Program-made: the position numbers and the translations under genes | Source of the DNA: Ceratothoa steindachneri | Lineage: Eukaryota > Arthropoda > Malacostraca > Isopoda > Cymothoidae | DNA length: 64,000 nt | Reading direction: 5' to 3' | Assembly (NCBI GenBank): GCA_963969495.1 | Contig: OZ018318.1 | Location: forward strand, 178,802,246 to 178,866,245 | Shown: positions 22,704-35,562 of the stretch, piece by piece | Position numbering within the stretch: the stretch's first letter is position 1 | Layout of the letters: each line of letters begins with the position of its first letter | Notes under the pieces: model-generated | What the model was told of the DNA's origin: nothing | What the model saw: only the letters and a program-made list of their open reading frames with translations | Database searches by the model: none

Positions 22704-23230
22704 TTCTTTATTTCTTGGGGTCCAGGGACAGTCTCTGTGTCCTTGTCTGGGGCCTTATCACCTAAGGGTGTTAGTGATTCACACTCCTCATTTTCCGTCC
22801 TAAAGTCCTGGTTAGGGGTCTCCGAGAAATCGGACGGTATCGGGGTTCTGATGGGGACGGGCTCCTGGGCTTCTTTCTTATCTCGGCCTTGAGGAAGGGC
22901 GGCCTGAAACACAGGGTCGAAACTTACTTGGGGGCTCTGTCCTATAAGTACGGAACAGAATTGTATGGGTGCTACAATGACTTCAGCCCAGCCATTATAA
23001 TATTGACACTGCAGGTAACATCTAGCGACGGGGAATCTGTTCGCCCGCCCAAGTTGGTCATGTACCACCGCAAATTTTTCGTGGTTAGAGGCCACTGGGA
23101 GGAGTTCGTCGGACACGATGAAGCACGTACATCCTGTGTCCCTGACGAGAGTCAATACTTGACAGCTGTCCACGCTGCTCTCCTGATATTTCAAAGTTCC
23201 CGATGAACTTTTACCAAAAACAAAATTTAC
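22704..23230 (-). pseudogene. Retropepsin-like protease of the LTR element
   Basis: The minus-strand frame is -1 relative to gag, the usual arrangement for gag-pol, and is open from before the gag stop. It contains VLTLVRDTGCTCFIVS, with DTG as the aspartic protease active site. A beta-rich stretch and VLIGQ then follow, resembling the second half of a retroviral-type protease. Downstream is an acidic, Pro-rich linker. At 22703 the frame crosses the deletion junction into LTR sequence and continues in the tandem repeats. RT and integrase are absent. A cellular retropepsin is unlikely given the flanking LTRs. Confidence 0.7.
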
Positions 23231-23913
23231 CTGGTGGCCTGACGGAGGGGGGAAGTTTCTGCTTGGGTCTGCACCACCGGGGGAGCCGGGGTTGCATTAA
23301 TCTGGTGAACTTGGTGGGCTGGTCCGCTTTTAAGCCTAGAATTTTGGGGGCAATTCCAGCTCATGTGGTTTTCTACACCACAGGTGAAGCATATGGTTGG
23401 TCGCTTCGGGAAGAGAGATGGAGGAGAAGTCTTAACGGGAGGTTTGGAGTCCCGTTGTTGGTTTTGGGGAAAGAAGTTTTGGGGTTTTGGTTTTACGGGG
23501 CTCGGAAACTTTGTCAGCTTTCCTGGGAAGGAGCGCGAGTCCGTCCTTCTTTCTTCTCGTTGGATTTCTTTTTCTCGTTCTTCTCGTTGAATTTTTCCTT
23601 CTCGTTCTTCTCGTTGGATTACTCTTTCCCTTTCTATTACTTCCATTTTTCTTTGAAATTCTGCTTCAATCCGAGCTAATTCAATCTGATGGTCAGCTTG
23701 TCTTATCCGTTCCTCTCTTTTTCTTTCTTCTCGTTGTATTTCTCTTTCACGTTCCTCTCGTCGGATTACTCTTTCCCTTTCTCTTTCTTCCTCTTTTCTT
23801 TGCTCCTCTCGAATGTACTCAATTAGTTCTTTTCCGGAAAGTCCACAGGATTCTCCTTGCGCTTTAAAGATTTCAAACTGAGTCATCTTTGCACTTGGGG
23901 GCGCACTAGTCAA
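23227..23913 (-). CDS. Gag-like protein of the LTR element (coiled coil and CCHC knuckle)
   Basis: This 228-residue frame has no internal stop. Residues 20-130 are a highly charged, almost continuous Glu/Arg helix with repeats like REEREREIQREE, a probable coiled coil. A Pro/Lys-rich stretch follows, and one zinc knuckle CFTCGVENHMSWNC (CX2CX4HX4C) lies near residue 180. This is a nucleocapsid organisation, and the protein would bind element RNA and assemble particles. The capsid region typical of Gypsy is not recognisable, so the N-terminal part may be missing or diverged. The start at 23913 is the first ATG. The first ten residues could also be preceded by untranslated leader. Confidence 0.65.
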   Translation of the reverse strand: MTSAPPSAKMTQFEIFKAQGESCGLSGKELIEYIREEQRKEEERERERVIRREEREREIQREERKREERIRQADHQIELARIEAEFQRKMEVIERERVIQREEREGKIQREEREKEIQREERRTDSRSFPGKLTKFPSPVKPKPQNFFPQNQQRDSKPPVKTSPPSLFPKRPTICFTCGVENHMSWNCPQNSRLKSGPAHQVHQINATPAPPVVQTQAETSPLRQATR

Positions 23914-24214
23914 CCAACTAAAATTCCTCGCAACAAGAATTATGCCTCTATAGAATTAGCCTACCTAAATATGGGCACTGAACTATTCGTACTTGGTTTC
24001 TCAATCTAAATAACCCTGACTAAAATCACAAAAAAAAACACAAACAAATTATTATAACCGTTCCTTGAGCTACTCCAGCTTCTTAAGTTTCAAAAAAAAA
24101 GGGGATAGCAATCGTTAAAACAAAAGGGAACTACTATATTCTATTATTATAACGAATAACACTATGCTTTACTCGACTGAGACCAGTGTTTGCAAAGATA
24201 TAGCGTTAAACCTT

Positions 24215-24229
24215 ACACACCTGATACCA
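24215..24229 (-). other. Candidate primer binding site
   Basis: On the minus strand, TGGTATCAGGTGTG lies downstream of the 5' LTR end, separated from it by a (TA)36 tract and a short A/T stretch. TGG plus the start resembles sites that pair with an initiator-Met-type tRNA 3' end. The spacing is larger than usual, presumably because the TA tract expanded. Confidence 0.4.
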
Positions 24230-24239
24230 AATTTAAATA

Positions 24240-24240
<1 letters not shown>

Positions 24241-24312
<72 letters not shown>
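24241..24312. repeat. (TA)36 microsatellite
   Basis: This is a perfect TA tract exactly at the inner edge of the 5' LTR (LTR end at 24313). Confidence 0.95.
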
Positions 24313-24316
<4 letters not shown>

Positions 24317-25697
24317 GTAGAATGACTCCCGACGATATACCATATATCACTATTCGTTGAGGGAACTTCCTTAATTATCTCTAGAGTGCGTTTTTACTGT
24401 CTGGCGGCCGATATTATGTATCTTCAAAATGCTTAAGAAGTGGAACTGAGCTCAAGGATAATAATATTGCTATCATTAATAAAATAGAGTTTTATTAATA
24501 ATAACTATCAGCAAACACAAAAACGGAAAATATTGACAAACAGAATGGAAAGGGTCGTGGAGACTCGGGCTAATCCAAGGATTTAAGGGATCAAAAAAGG
24601 TAAAACAAATATGGAGTTAAAGAGATGGGATGGTTCGATAAACCATTTAAAGCACAGGATAGAATTGACAAATAAGGGATCAATACTCAAAAGGTGACGC
24701 TTGGCTTACGTAACTTCATTAGGGTGCAGTGGAAGGTACTTGAAGGAATATTCGGTCCGCTGGCGAGTTCCAGCCGAAGGGGGGGGGGGATAAAAGGATC
24801 CTGACGTGGCGTCTTGGAAAGGAGAACCGTTACTCGACGAACGGCTTGACGAACAATGGCTGTTCTAGGTTGTTCTCTTCTGAACAAAAGGGGGGGATGA
24901 GAACCGTCTCTTGTCTACGGGCTCAAGAACAATGGCTGTTCTAATGTTGTTCTCCTTTGAACAACAGGGGGGGTGAGAACCGTTTCTTGGCGAAGGGCTC
25001 AAAACGAACAATGGCTGTTCTAATGTTGTTCTCCTTGAACAACAGGGGGGGATGAGAACCGTTTCTTGGCGAAGGGCTCAAAACGAACAATGGCTGTTCT
25101 AATGCTGTTCTCCTTGAACAACAGGGGGGGGTGAGAACCGTTTCTTGGCGAAGGGCTCAAAACGAACAATGGCTGTTCTAATGCTGTTCTCCTTGAACAA
25201 CAGGGGGGGGATGCCTTGGGGATTTGGCGTCACTAAAGGCTCGAACCTTTGGCACTCAAGGAATATTGTCCTCCTTCTGGACAAGTGATGGTGAATCTCG
25301 AGGTCGAGGTCCCTTGGCGCACAAAGGGAGAGAGGGTCGTGGTGATGTTTCGCGACGAAAATCTGGATCTCCAATCTGATCTTAGTGGTAAAGTTTCCAT
25401 ATAAATAGCCAGGACATCTCCTTGGCGTGGGGGGGAATGGGGGGGAATCTTCGAGGGAACGCACAGCTGGGCCGGAGAAAAATGCCTTATCTGTCCATAA
25501 GCCTAACTCGATCTGGCGAGGTCGGCGTATGGGGGCGAACGGGGGGGACGATAACCTCCTTGTTTAAACATTGGCGTCCGGTAGCTGTTGATAAGACTCC
25601 AAGCCTCGAATCGAAGATGCACGTGGGTAGCCTCATGGTTTTAAATAAAATGTGATAGAAGTTGAAATGAATGCAGCTCTGAACTTGTTCTATCACA
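24313..25697 (-). repeat. 5' LTR, complete, with four tandem units
   Basis: This LTR is about 1385 bp with TG...CA ends on the minus strand. The tandem core gagaaccg occurs at 24899, 24975, 25054 and 25133. The outer 320 bp (25379-25697) is unique to this copy. It includes ctatttatatgg-type AT-rich sequence (minus strand) near 25400 that could serve as a core promoter. Family B sequence resumes at 25698. Confidence 0.7.
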
Positions 25698-27430
25698 GTG
25701 TTTGAGCGCCTGAACTGGTTCTTCGGAACCAATCACTTACTGTCTCCATTTCAATGTGGTTTTCGTATGGATCATAGTACCCTTTACCTCCTAGTACGTT
25801 TCGAGGGTTCGGTCCGGAAAGCTTCTCATTGAAGCACCGAGTCTTGGCCATATTTTTCGACATTGAGAAACCTACGATACAACATGGATTTACGGCGTCT
25901 TAAAGCAGCTATACATTTCGGGTATGAGGTCTTTTATTCAGACATGGTTGTTTCACCGAGGTAGAAGGGTCTTGTTCCGCCACCTATCACCCTACAAGTT
26001 CTAGATATAGAGTTTCTCTCTGAGTTTCGGTTTCTGGGCCTAACTCTTGATCCCAAGTTATATTTGTTACCACACCTACACCGTCTTCGAACCAGCTGTC
26101 TGCGGGCTCTAGACATTTCAAAAGTCCTTTCTTACAATTCGCGGGTCAGTGATCGTCAAACACTGAATTTTATACACCACTCATCCAATCCAAATTGGAC
26201 TATGGGTGTTAAATTTACTCTTCGGCTTCGCCCTCAGCCCTTATAATGCTGAACCCCATTCGCAACCTCGGAGTGCGCCTTTCCAGTGGGGCCTTTTGCA
26301 CTTCTCCCGTCAACAGCCTATACTGTGAGAGTCGGGTGCTCCCCTTGCCCTATCATCGACTCTAAATCTATATGCGATGCCTCTGTGCCGAGTACAGCAG
26401 GCCCCTGTATCAGATGTCTACAGATGCGTGTATGCTGCAGAGTTTACGGCGGCATTCGATAGGTCGCCATCGTTACCCTCCCCCTCCCCTTAAACCTCCG
26501 GATTGACCCCTAGTTGGCTTGCTCCACCTCCCACAGTTTGTACCAGCATGTTCACCCTTGCATCCTTAAGAGTATGCGACCTCGCACATACAACACTGCC
26601 CGATATATATACGGATGGTTCCAAATCAGACAGTGGCGTGGGCGCCGCAAACATCTCCTCAGGAAGAGAGTTTCTAACTATTTTTGCCGCTGGCAGTTTC
26701 TATTTTTACCGCTGAACTTTTAGCCATTCTTTTAGCCTTTTGACTGATCCAAATTTTACATTTTAACGATGGATATTTTCTCCGACTCGAGGAGTGTTTT
26801 ACAGTCAATTCGGTCTTTTAATGCTTCCCATCCCTTTGGCTAGTCCAGAATGCTTCCCGATATAGAATTCTATTTTGTTGGGTCCCCGGGCATGTAGGAG
26901 TCCTAGGCAACGCTAGGGCTGGTCCGCTCAGCCTATTCTGTGTACCCGGAGAACACTGCTCTGCCTTTAGGAGATTTCTTTCCTTCTATAAGAAAATATA
27001 TTTTCCTGTTGTGGCATAGCAAATGCGATGGGTTTTCATCATTTAAATTACATAAAATCAAAAAATATGTTCGCTCTTGGCCTTCGAGCCTTCAGATACT
27101 ACGGTCCTTAGAGGTAGCCACTTTGCTGAGTTCGCACCGGTTACACAAGACACGGTCATTTTATTTCGGTTGATACTCAAATCAGCCCTCGCTGCCGTTT
27201 TTGTGGTTGGGACCAATCGCAACTCCGGTCCTCCTGTTCCCCGACCCTTTTAACTATCCCTCGCCTCACCCGTCTTTGATTCATTTGGGAGATGAATCTT
27301 TTAAACCCTCATTTTTTTATTAATTTTTATCACAAAAAGGTCTTCACCCCCTTTTATAACTAATTTACCTCGTTTTATATGAGCTGTCATTTAGAATCCA
27401 CTTGATTGGGCAGCAATCCAATTAGTTCCT
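25698..27430 (+). pseudogene. Family B LINE copy 2, 3' part (RT, RNase H, tail)
   Basis: This is collinear with copy 1 from 13340 to about 16370. It covers the RT segment with QCGF and FDIEK-like codons (25750-25880), the thumb (25990-26250), RNase H with YTDGS-like codons near 26600, the GHV motif near 26890, and the Cys/His tail near 27190. It is very decayed, has internal deletions, and nothing longer than about 75 residues is open. It lacks the mariner insertion, so it shows the empty site. Confidence 0.7.
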
Positions 27431-27439
27431 TACATTAAA

Positions 27440-28510
27440 CCCTATGTTGATAACCCCTTTTGCTCTTCGACGGATAGTGGCTACCTCGGGATCCTACGTC
27501 TGACGTGCCTAAGAGCAAGTCCATCACTGGTCCTAATTTACCCCTCGTTGGGAGGTTTTCCTTCTGGCGGTAACAAAAGGGGCGTTCTGGACCCGTATCT
27601 GCTCTCCGAGGGGAGATAACACTCGCCCCGAGTCGAGAGTTGCAGTAGTGCCGGGCCCTTGGTTGGGGGACGTGACTCACAAGGGAGTGAGTGCATGAAT
27701 CTAATTCTGATGTAATGGGATTTAAATACTCCATTTCCCAATCCTCTTCTCAGGCGTCTCCCCTTCCAAGGAGGGTTCTCGTGACGAGTGTTCTAAACTT
27801 GTTCAGTCCTTCTTTACCAACTCTTGTCGTTTGATGCTCGTCCCAACGAAGTGGACTCTGAATTAGATTGTTCAGGGGGTTTTTAGTATTGAAATCTAAT
27901 TCTAATACCCATTTAGTTAAAGTTGACCTTTTTTATTTAGATGATAATTTTTAATCTCGCTTTTTTTAGCCACGTCGTATGTGGTTCCGTGGCGAGAAGG
28001 ACATGGTGGTAGAAGTCACTTCTCGAACCCAGCTTGATGCTGTCGTAAAATATCTACGGCTACAGACGTTCCACTCTCATACGCATCATTCCACGTTCAA
28101 TTTTCCAAAGTGTAATAAGATCAAATGAGTTGAAGGATTATGACCTGCCCCAACCTAAAGGCAAGTTGGTGGATCAGTGTGCGGTAATGCTTTATGGGTA
28201 ACCCACCCTGCTGGCTCTACTCGTGCGTTAATTCTTGACGTTTTAAGGTCCAAAACTTCCCCAATTTGTTAGGCTGCCTTTCTGTGGAACCCTGTAAGCC
28301 GCTATTTTAACTAATCAGTCCGAGTTAAGCTTGGACAGCTGAGATAGGCGCCGGCGAATTGGAGAACACCTTTCTCTCCATCTAAGAAGCTCTATTCCGA
28401 TGTTCGAGATGCTGGAAGGAACCGTTCTTTAAATCGAAGGTTCGATTTGTCTAGACTCCTCTCACAACAATGGCCAAAGTCGGACTCTTCCTTAAGATTT
28501 TGGTGAGCGA
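27440..28510 (+). mobile_element. Relic of a LINE related to family B (5' UTR and ORF1)
   Basis: Segments resemble the family B 5' UTR (gttgcagtagtgccgggccctt near 27635, as at 9010). ORF1 also follows: near 28000-28260 the codons parallel VVVEVSS, the KGVVRSNELKDYD block and TATLILTF. Divergence from B is much greater than between B copies, so it is either an older copy or a sister family. No long frame is open. Confidence 0.5.
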
Positions 28511-28612
28511 CTACCGATATGTCTCCTCCTTAGGAGCGTAATGGTTGAGCTGAGATATTGGTTGACATATCAAAGACTTCAATTTAGACAGCGTGAAACA
28601 AATAATAACCGG

Positions 28613-30470
28613 TCCCACGTAAGGAACACTGCGATTTACTTTCCTGGCCGCTGTGCTGCCAGGACTCAGCGTCCCGTCTGGCCCCAGCTTAGCCTCTTCT
28701 CCTTTCTGACGCATTGTCTTCTTACCCTGCTTCCTCACTTTCTATACAACTTTCTCTGGTCAGCTTCTTATTTCACAGGAGAAACACCGATCAGCTTTCT
28801 CTCACCCAACCAACCCAAATAGGGGTATAGGGTAAAATACCCCTTCACCTCTGAGCTCCTGGAGGCCCCTCCTGAGATGGACTTGGTCCTTGAGATGACA
28901 CAGCCTCAGTTAGTAGTACCTTCCATGGGGTCGAACCAGGGCTCGGTACCAAGCCCTGAACCCGAGTCCGCCTCTGGGCAAGGTCCTTCTCAAGAGGGTC
29001 TAGCCACCAAGGCCTTACAAGGAGAGGGTGGATCTCCTCTCCCAGTTGGTGCCCCTGTGACAGACAAGACCTTGTCCATTTCAGAGAAAGATCTTGCTGA
29101 GGCCGGTCTATCTGGCCTGGGGGCTGGTACCGGCCCAGGGGAGAAGCGGGTCCATTCCCCGCTCTCTCCAAAAAATAAAAGACAGAGGAACAAGACTAAA
29201 ATGACTAAGAGCTCCTCTCGCTCCATGGGGGCCGACGGGTTCGCTGCCGTTTCAGCAAGCAACCAAGCAAAATCAGCACGTCCGGCCCCGGTGCTCTCTT
29301 AGGTCGGGAGTTCCTGACCAAAAGTGCAAGTGCACAGAGCGGAGCCTTGATTACATCGGAGCCCTTCATTCAGAGGTTAGCTAGCGTTTTCGAGCCCGCT
29401 GGCTTCAAACGCTTTCTAGTTATCCGCTACACTGATGGCAGTATGTTGGCTAAGGGTAACATGTTTCCATCAGATAAGAGCACTAGTTAGCCTGATTGAT
29501 AGAGAGCCAAAGGTGATTCGTTTCTCGGACGGGAGCCTTCTGGCTAATGGGTTGGATCCTTCCGAGGTGGCGAAGGTTAATACTCTTCGGACACTTGAAG
29601 GAACCCCGATGAGTGTGACGCCACATTCTACTATAACTTCGTGAAAGTAGTTTATGCGAGGGAACTAGTATACTCCTCTATAGATGAAATCACATTAGAG
29701 CTGGCCGACAAGGAGTGGCCAAGGTCGAGCATGTCTGATGATAAAACAGGCAGGAGCCTCAAGACCCACCCCTACACTCTTCGTCATGTTCGATTGTGGC
29801 AAGCTCCCTGAGTCGGTGCGTGCTGGTTGGTATCGCTACCGCGTGAAACCATTCGTGCAACTACCGCGGAGGGCTACTACCTGAAGTCTGTGTACGTTGC
29901 TCTAATGCCTCGCACGATAAGTCCAAATTGTGTGTGGCCAAGTGTGTCAATTGCGAGAGCTGCACCCCGCTTCTTCGAAACAATCTGGTGCGTATCTCCT
30001 TGAGAAGGAAATCCTGGCTGTTTTAGCCCGGAATCGCCTCTCATTTCGCGAATCTAAGGACTTGGTCCTGGTGCGCCTGCGGCTGCCTGGGACGTCTTAT
30101 GCCTCAATGTTAAAAAAAAACGGCCTCTGCTCCTTGCCCATCCAGGCCTACGAGCATTGTCATTTCCGCGCCCATTTGGAACCCCTCTGCGAGTTGTACC
30201 CACCCTGGACGCTCCCCTGTTTGAGCTGGCGGTATAAAGGGTTTCACACCAGCCCCGGCGAAAACCAAGGCTGCTCCTCCTTCTCCCAGCGTGACCGTTT
30301 CTCCTTACGAACGGCCGCGCGCCTCCAACGAGTCGTTAAACTCACAGGAGGCAACATCCCTGAAGAGGATCGTGAGGACATCTTCCGGGGTTTCTAAAGC
30401 TGCTTGCCGAAAGGAAAGCAGCACTAAAGGATTTTCGGCTCCTACGCCCACACTTAGTGGTGGGCTGGGG
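28613..30470 (+). mobile_element. Family A LINE 5' fragment (5' UTR and ORF1)
   Basis: This starts with a diverged form of the family A terminus (cacgtaaggaacactgcg) and carries the 5' UTR. ORF1 sequence then runs to the segment equivalent to 58620 in the long copy. ORF2 and the 3' end are missing. Compared with the copy at 3004, the first third of ORF1 is deleted at about 28858. Confidence 0.7.
28877..30400 (+). pseudogene. Family A ORF1, decayed third copy
   Basis: The open part 28877-29302 (141 residues) corresponds to the middle of ORF1 (MDLVLEMTQPQ, then SISEKDLAEAGLSGLG and a basic stretch). The GFKRFLVIR block lies near 29400-29420. The knuckle region near 29870-29960 has lost its first knuckle by deletion and keeps only CVNC-like codons. 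The LLEKEILAV segment lies near 29995. Many frameshifts are present. Confidence 0.6.
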
Positions 30471-30820
30471 GAGTCAAGGGCGGTGCATATATTAGGTTTG
30501 AGTCAATTATGGTACTCTCTCTTTAATTTTGCAGGCTGGGTTTAAGTGATCATCAGCTTCCTTACGAGATGAAGGAAAAATATATATTTATATCTGGATT
30601 CTTTATTCCTGTATATTATAGCCGGAATAAGCTTTTAAAATGGTGAGCAAGGAATATAATTTTTCTTATTAAAATAACAATAAATTTTCAGATTCTGACT
30701 GATTTTTACACAAAAATTCACCTAAAAAATAGTAATTTCATCTAAACTTAACTCTATAACATTCCAACCAATAAGGCGCCAGGATAGATTAAAATGTTAC
30801 TAACGCTTCAATCGTTTACA
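30471..30820. other. Unrecognised AT-rich sequence
   Basis: Nothing coding is seen. The stretch connects the end of the family A fragment to the mariner fragment. Confidence 0.4.
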
Positions 30821-31374
<554 letters not shown>

Positions 31375-31516
31375 AAGGAGCAAATGCAAGTTCTGCGGGT
31401 GATAACAACCACCACAGGGCTTTCGCCATATTTATTTTCTGCCTTTCAAAACAATTTTGAAGACAGAAACAAAGGTGCAGAAAACCTTGCATTGCAGACT
31501 ATATTACAATATAGTA

Positions 31517-33000
<1,484 letters not shown>

Positions 33001-34240
33001 AGTAAACTGCCGAAGGAGACCCCGTTAAGAGGCTAGAGAGAGAAGGAGGCCGGTTATCGGTGACAAGCCCGAATCTTACTGCAGGACCGCTTATAGGACT
33101 AGGCCTAATTATGTAGGATGGTCAGGGGGTGTGACCTCCAGAGCAGGCAGACGAGATAGTATTAGGAACAGATAGGGGCTTCTTCTACAGTTGGAGTGGG
33201 GTAAATAATCTACTTACTACCTTATTGAACATGGACCCACAGGACTTTTCCAAAAGGCTCCCACTTCGGCAAATTCAGAACGGGATAAAATGGAAACCAC
33301 AGGATGTAGTACAAAGTATTTTCAAGGATTTACAAATCACCCTGATCAAATGAACAGAAACAGCTAATGGAGTTGTTGTCATCTGTGCGGAAAACAACGA
33401 TGTCGAACTGTTAGTTTCATCGGCAGGAACCATCACTTTAAGGAAAATCGACTTAGAGGCTAAGGTATCCGTCCCTCCAGATTATTGCCAACGGAAGCAT
33501 GGTATGCTGTAAGGTAGAATCATGGGGGGCGGAACACACTCCAGATGAAATAAAACATGAAATAATGGAACAACAACCCTGGAAGATACACGACATAATT
33601 AAATTTAGGGAACACACACAAGTGTTCAAAATAGTGTGCGAAACAACCGAGATTGCAACAAAGGCACTACAAAAGGGAATCCTCGCATACAGTATGAGAA
33701 TCCCGGCATGTAACATTCAAAGGGACCAGTATCACAATATACAAATCTGTTTTAGATGGTACAAAATGGAAGACCATATCACCGCAAACTGCCCAAGAAA
33801 GGAAAAAGAAATATGTTCAGAATGCAGTGGCCCACATTCTCGGAGGAGCTACACAAACTCCACGAAAATGTGTGTTAATTGCGGAGGGAGCCGCAGAGCA
33901 ATGGCAATGACATGTCCGAATCAAAAAGAAATAATAAAGAGAAAAGAAACTAAAACACAGCAACGATAAACAATGGAACCACACAAGTGACGCTTGACGA
34001 AACTCTGAACGTAAAAATACTGACATGCATTCTACACTCACACGTCTTAAACATTGCCCAACCAGGAACATATGCCACCACGTTGAACTCCATGCTCAAG
34101 GAAAATGGGCTGGAGCCAATGAAATTCCCGCCAAATATTGATTCATCGGCTATATTTAACATAAAAATTTCAGAAGCTACAAACAAGAAACTCTTGGAAG
34201 AAACGCAAAGAAAGGAAAGCGAATCTAAACAAGAAGGTGC
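33001..34240 (+). mobile_element. Family D LINE 5' part (leader and ORF1)
   Basis: A GC-richer leader (33001-33231) precedes ORF1. The coding part is cut at about 34240, where sequence of the same family in the opposite strand begins. It is related to the copies at 37154 and 46922. Confidence 0.65.
33232..34240 (+). pseudogene. Family D ORF1 (zinc knuckle protein), broken
   Basis: The ATG at 33232 gives MDPQDFSKRLPLRQIQNGIK, with a stop after about 40 residues. The frame is then recovered at 33499-33969: AEHTPDEIKHEIMEQQPW, FKIVCETTEIATKAL and the knuckle region QICFRWYKMEDHITANCP (second knuckle Cys replaced by Trp), CSECSGPHSRRS and CVNCGGSRRAMAMTCP. A C-terminal part lies at 33987-34240. 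It is a LINE gag-like RNA-binding protein, inactive. Confidence 0.65.
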
Positions 34241-34244
34241 CCTC

Positions 34245-34620
34245 TGCTTGAAGGACCTTATGGTGTTCAAGGTCTCTTCGAGAGTTATCGGGCAACGATG
34301 GCTAACCATCACTCTTTCCTGAGATACTTGCGGGTGTGGGTGGATTCTATATATCACTGTGCCGAGGTCATCAAGCAATTGGTCTTTGAAGTCCTGGTCA
34401 AAGTTGTCGTTTTCCTCTGGGGATATAGCGAAAATCTCTTGAGGACTCTGGGTCCTCAATGATGTCGTCTCCATCTTTAATTTGAGTCTTGGGTCTGGCA
34501 GGCAATCCCCTAAATCTTCGGATGTTGTTCCAAAATCTCACAGGATTGTCCTCCCTGTCAACCCTCCCAATAATGTAATTCCAAATTATTGCTCTTTGCT
34601 TTTCAATTATATAGTATGTT
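34245..34620 (-). mobile_element. Family D ORF2 fragment (region before RT), reversed
   Basis: The minus-strand codons match the D copy at about 47650-48030: AIIWNYIIGRVDREDNPVRF, then PEENDNFDQDF, VSQERVM and SFKQRAP. It abuts the + strand ORF1 head to head at about 34240. It is either an inversion or two independent insertions. Confidence 0.65.
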
Positions 34621-34639
34621 CTTTAGTTCCTTTCCTAGT

Positions 34640-35530
34640 TACCTTATTCTGGCACCTTCTTATTCATAAAATATGTACCCAGTATTGATTTTCCCTCCAT
34701 AACTAGTCTCCATCTCTCTTCTCCCCAAATTCTTAATCTCCCATTTATACTTTCTTCCTTCAACTGATTCAGTTCTTCCATACTTCTTACGAGTATGTTA
34801 AGTTCTTTCATATATTCTCTTACTGTACTTAGCCATTGGTTTCCTTTATTATTTTCCCTCATCTCCTCCAATATTTCTTTTAGTAAATCATTGTTTCCTT
34901 CCATGACATGTTTTGTGTAATTTAATTTTATATTTATATCTCTTTCTTCCATTGTGGCACTTCCTATTTCTCCTCTTAATGCCTCTACTGCAGTGTAATT
35001 TGGAGCACCCAGCACATGTCTCCACACTAAATTTTCTATTTTTTGTAGTTTTGCCAGTTCGGTTTTGTTCCATTCCACCACTGCCCCTCCTGTGAGTATG
35101 CTTGGTAGCCCTACACTTTTTTTGTTTGTTTGTATAGGTTTGTTGTGCAATAGCGTACATATATGCATGATATAATACAAATACAATAATAATATATTGC
35201 ACGATCTCTTCATCGCAGAGAATGCCATGTTTTACATTTCCCTTGCCTTTTCAATTTTATTTTGTTTATGTTTTTTCATATATTTCCTATTTCCTGTAAT
35301 TATAATTCCTAGATATCTAATTTCTTCAACAACTTCTATATCATTGATCTTTTCTAGCTTGGGTTCTTTTCGATTCATAATCATGCATTGGCTCTTCTGT
35401 TTGTTGATGTTTGGGCCACACACTGCAGATTCCTCCATAACAAGGCTTATCATCTGTGCCATCTCTTTTCTACTATTTGATAATATCAGTCCATTATCTG
35501 CAAAAAACATCACTGGGCTGTAGAATTTAA
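34640..35530 (-). mobile_element. Family E LINE 3' fragment (RT end and C-terminal region)
   Basis: On the minus strand, 35232-35513 has the polymerase motif FFADNGLILSNSR, where the second catalytic Asp of FADD is Asn. It continues with KSQCMIMNRKEP and IRYLGIIITGN. The frame 34644-35228 carries the downstream region with SILTGGAVVEWNKTELAKLQ and ENLVWRHVLGAPNY, then a helical, charged tail. This is a common decapod LINE type. The clade is not settled from the sequence. It is truncated at the 5' end and catalytically dead. Confidence 0.75.
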
Positions 35531-35562
35531 TATGGATATGTTACCAATGAAAGGGAAACATG

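Larger units (their letters stand above)
21300..25697 (-). mobile_element. LTR retroelement (gag and protease only) inserted in family B copy 2
   Basis: Two direct repeats (21355-22703 and 24327-25378) flank an internal region whose minus strand encodes gag and protease. Read on the minus strand, the complete 5' LTR is 25697-24313, starting TGTGATAG and ending CTACGACA. A (TA)n tract and a tRNA-primer-like TGGTATCAG follow. The other LTR lacks about 320 bases of its U3 start. There the protease region runs straight into LTR sequence, so RT, RNase H and integrase were lost in one deletion. The left end is also rearranged: one orphan tandem-repeat unit (21300-21355) replaces the expected LTR end, and about 60 bp of family B are missing at the site. 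The gag/protease architecture suggests a Gypsy-type element. No envelope gene is seen. Confidence 0.8.

Noticed and set aside
23203..23867. Two membrane-protein-like + strand frames rich in Phe, Leu and Ser
   Set aside because: They are the antisense of the Glu/Arg-rich gag coiled coil.
21300..25697. Endogenous retrovirus with envelope
   Set aside because: Only gag and protease are present. No envelope-like frame with signal peptide or membrane anchor is found.
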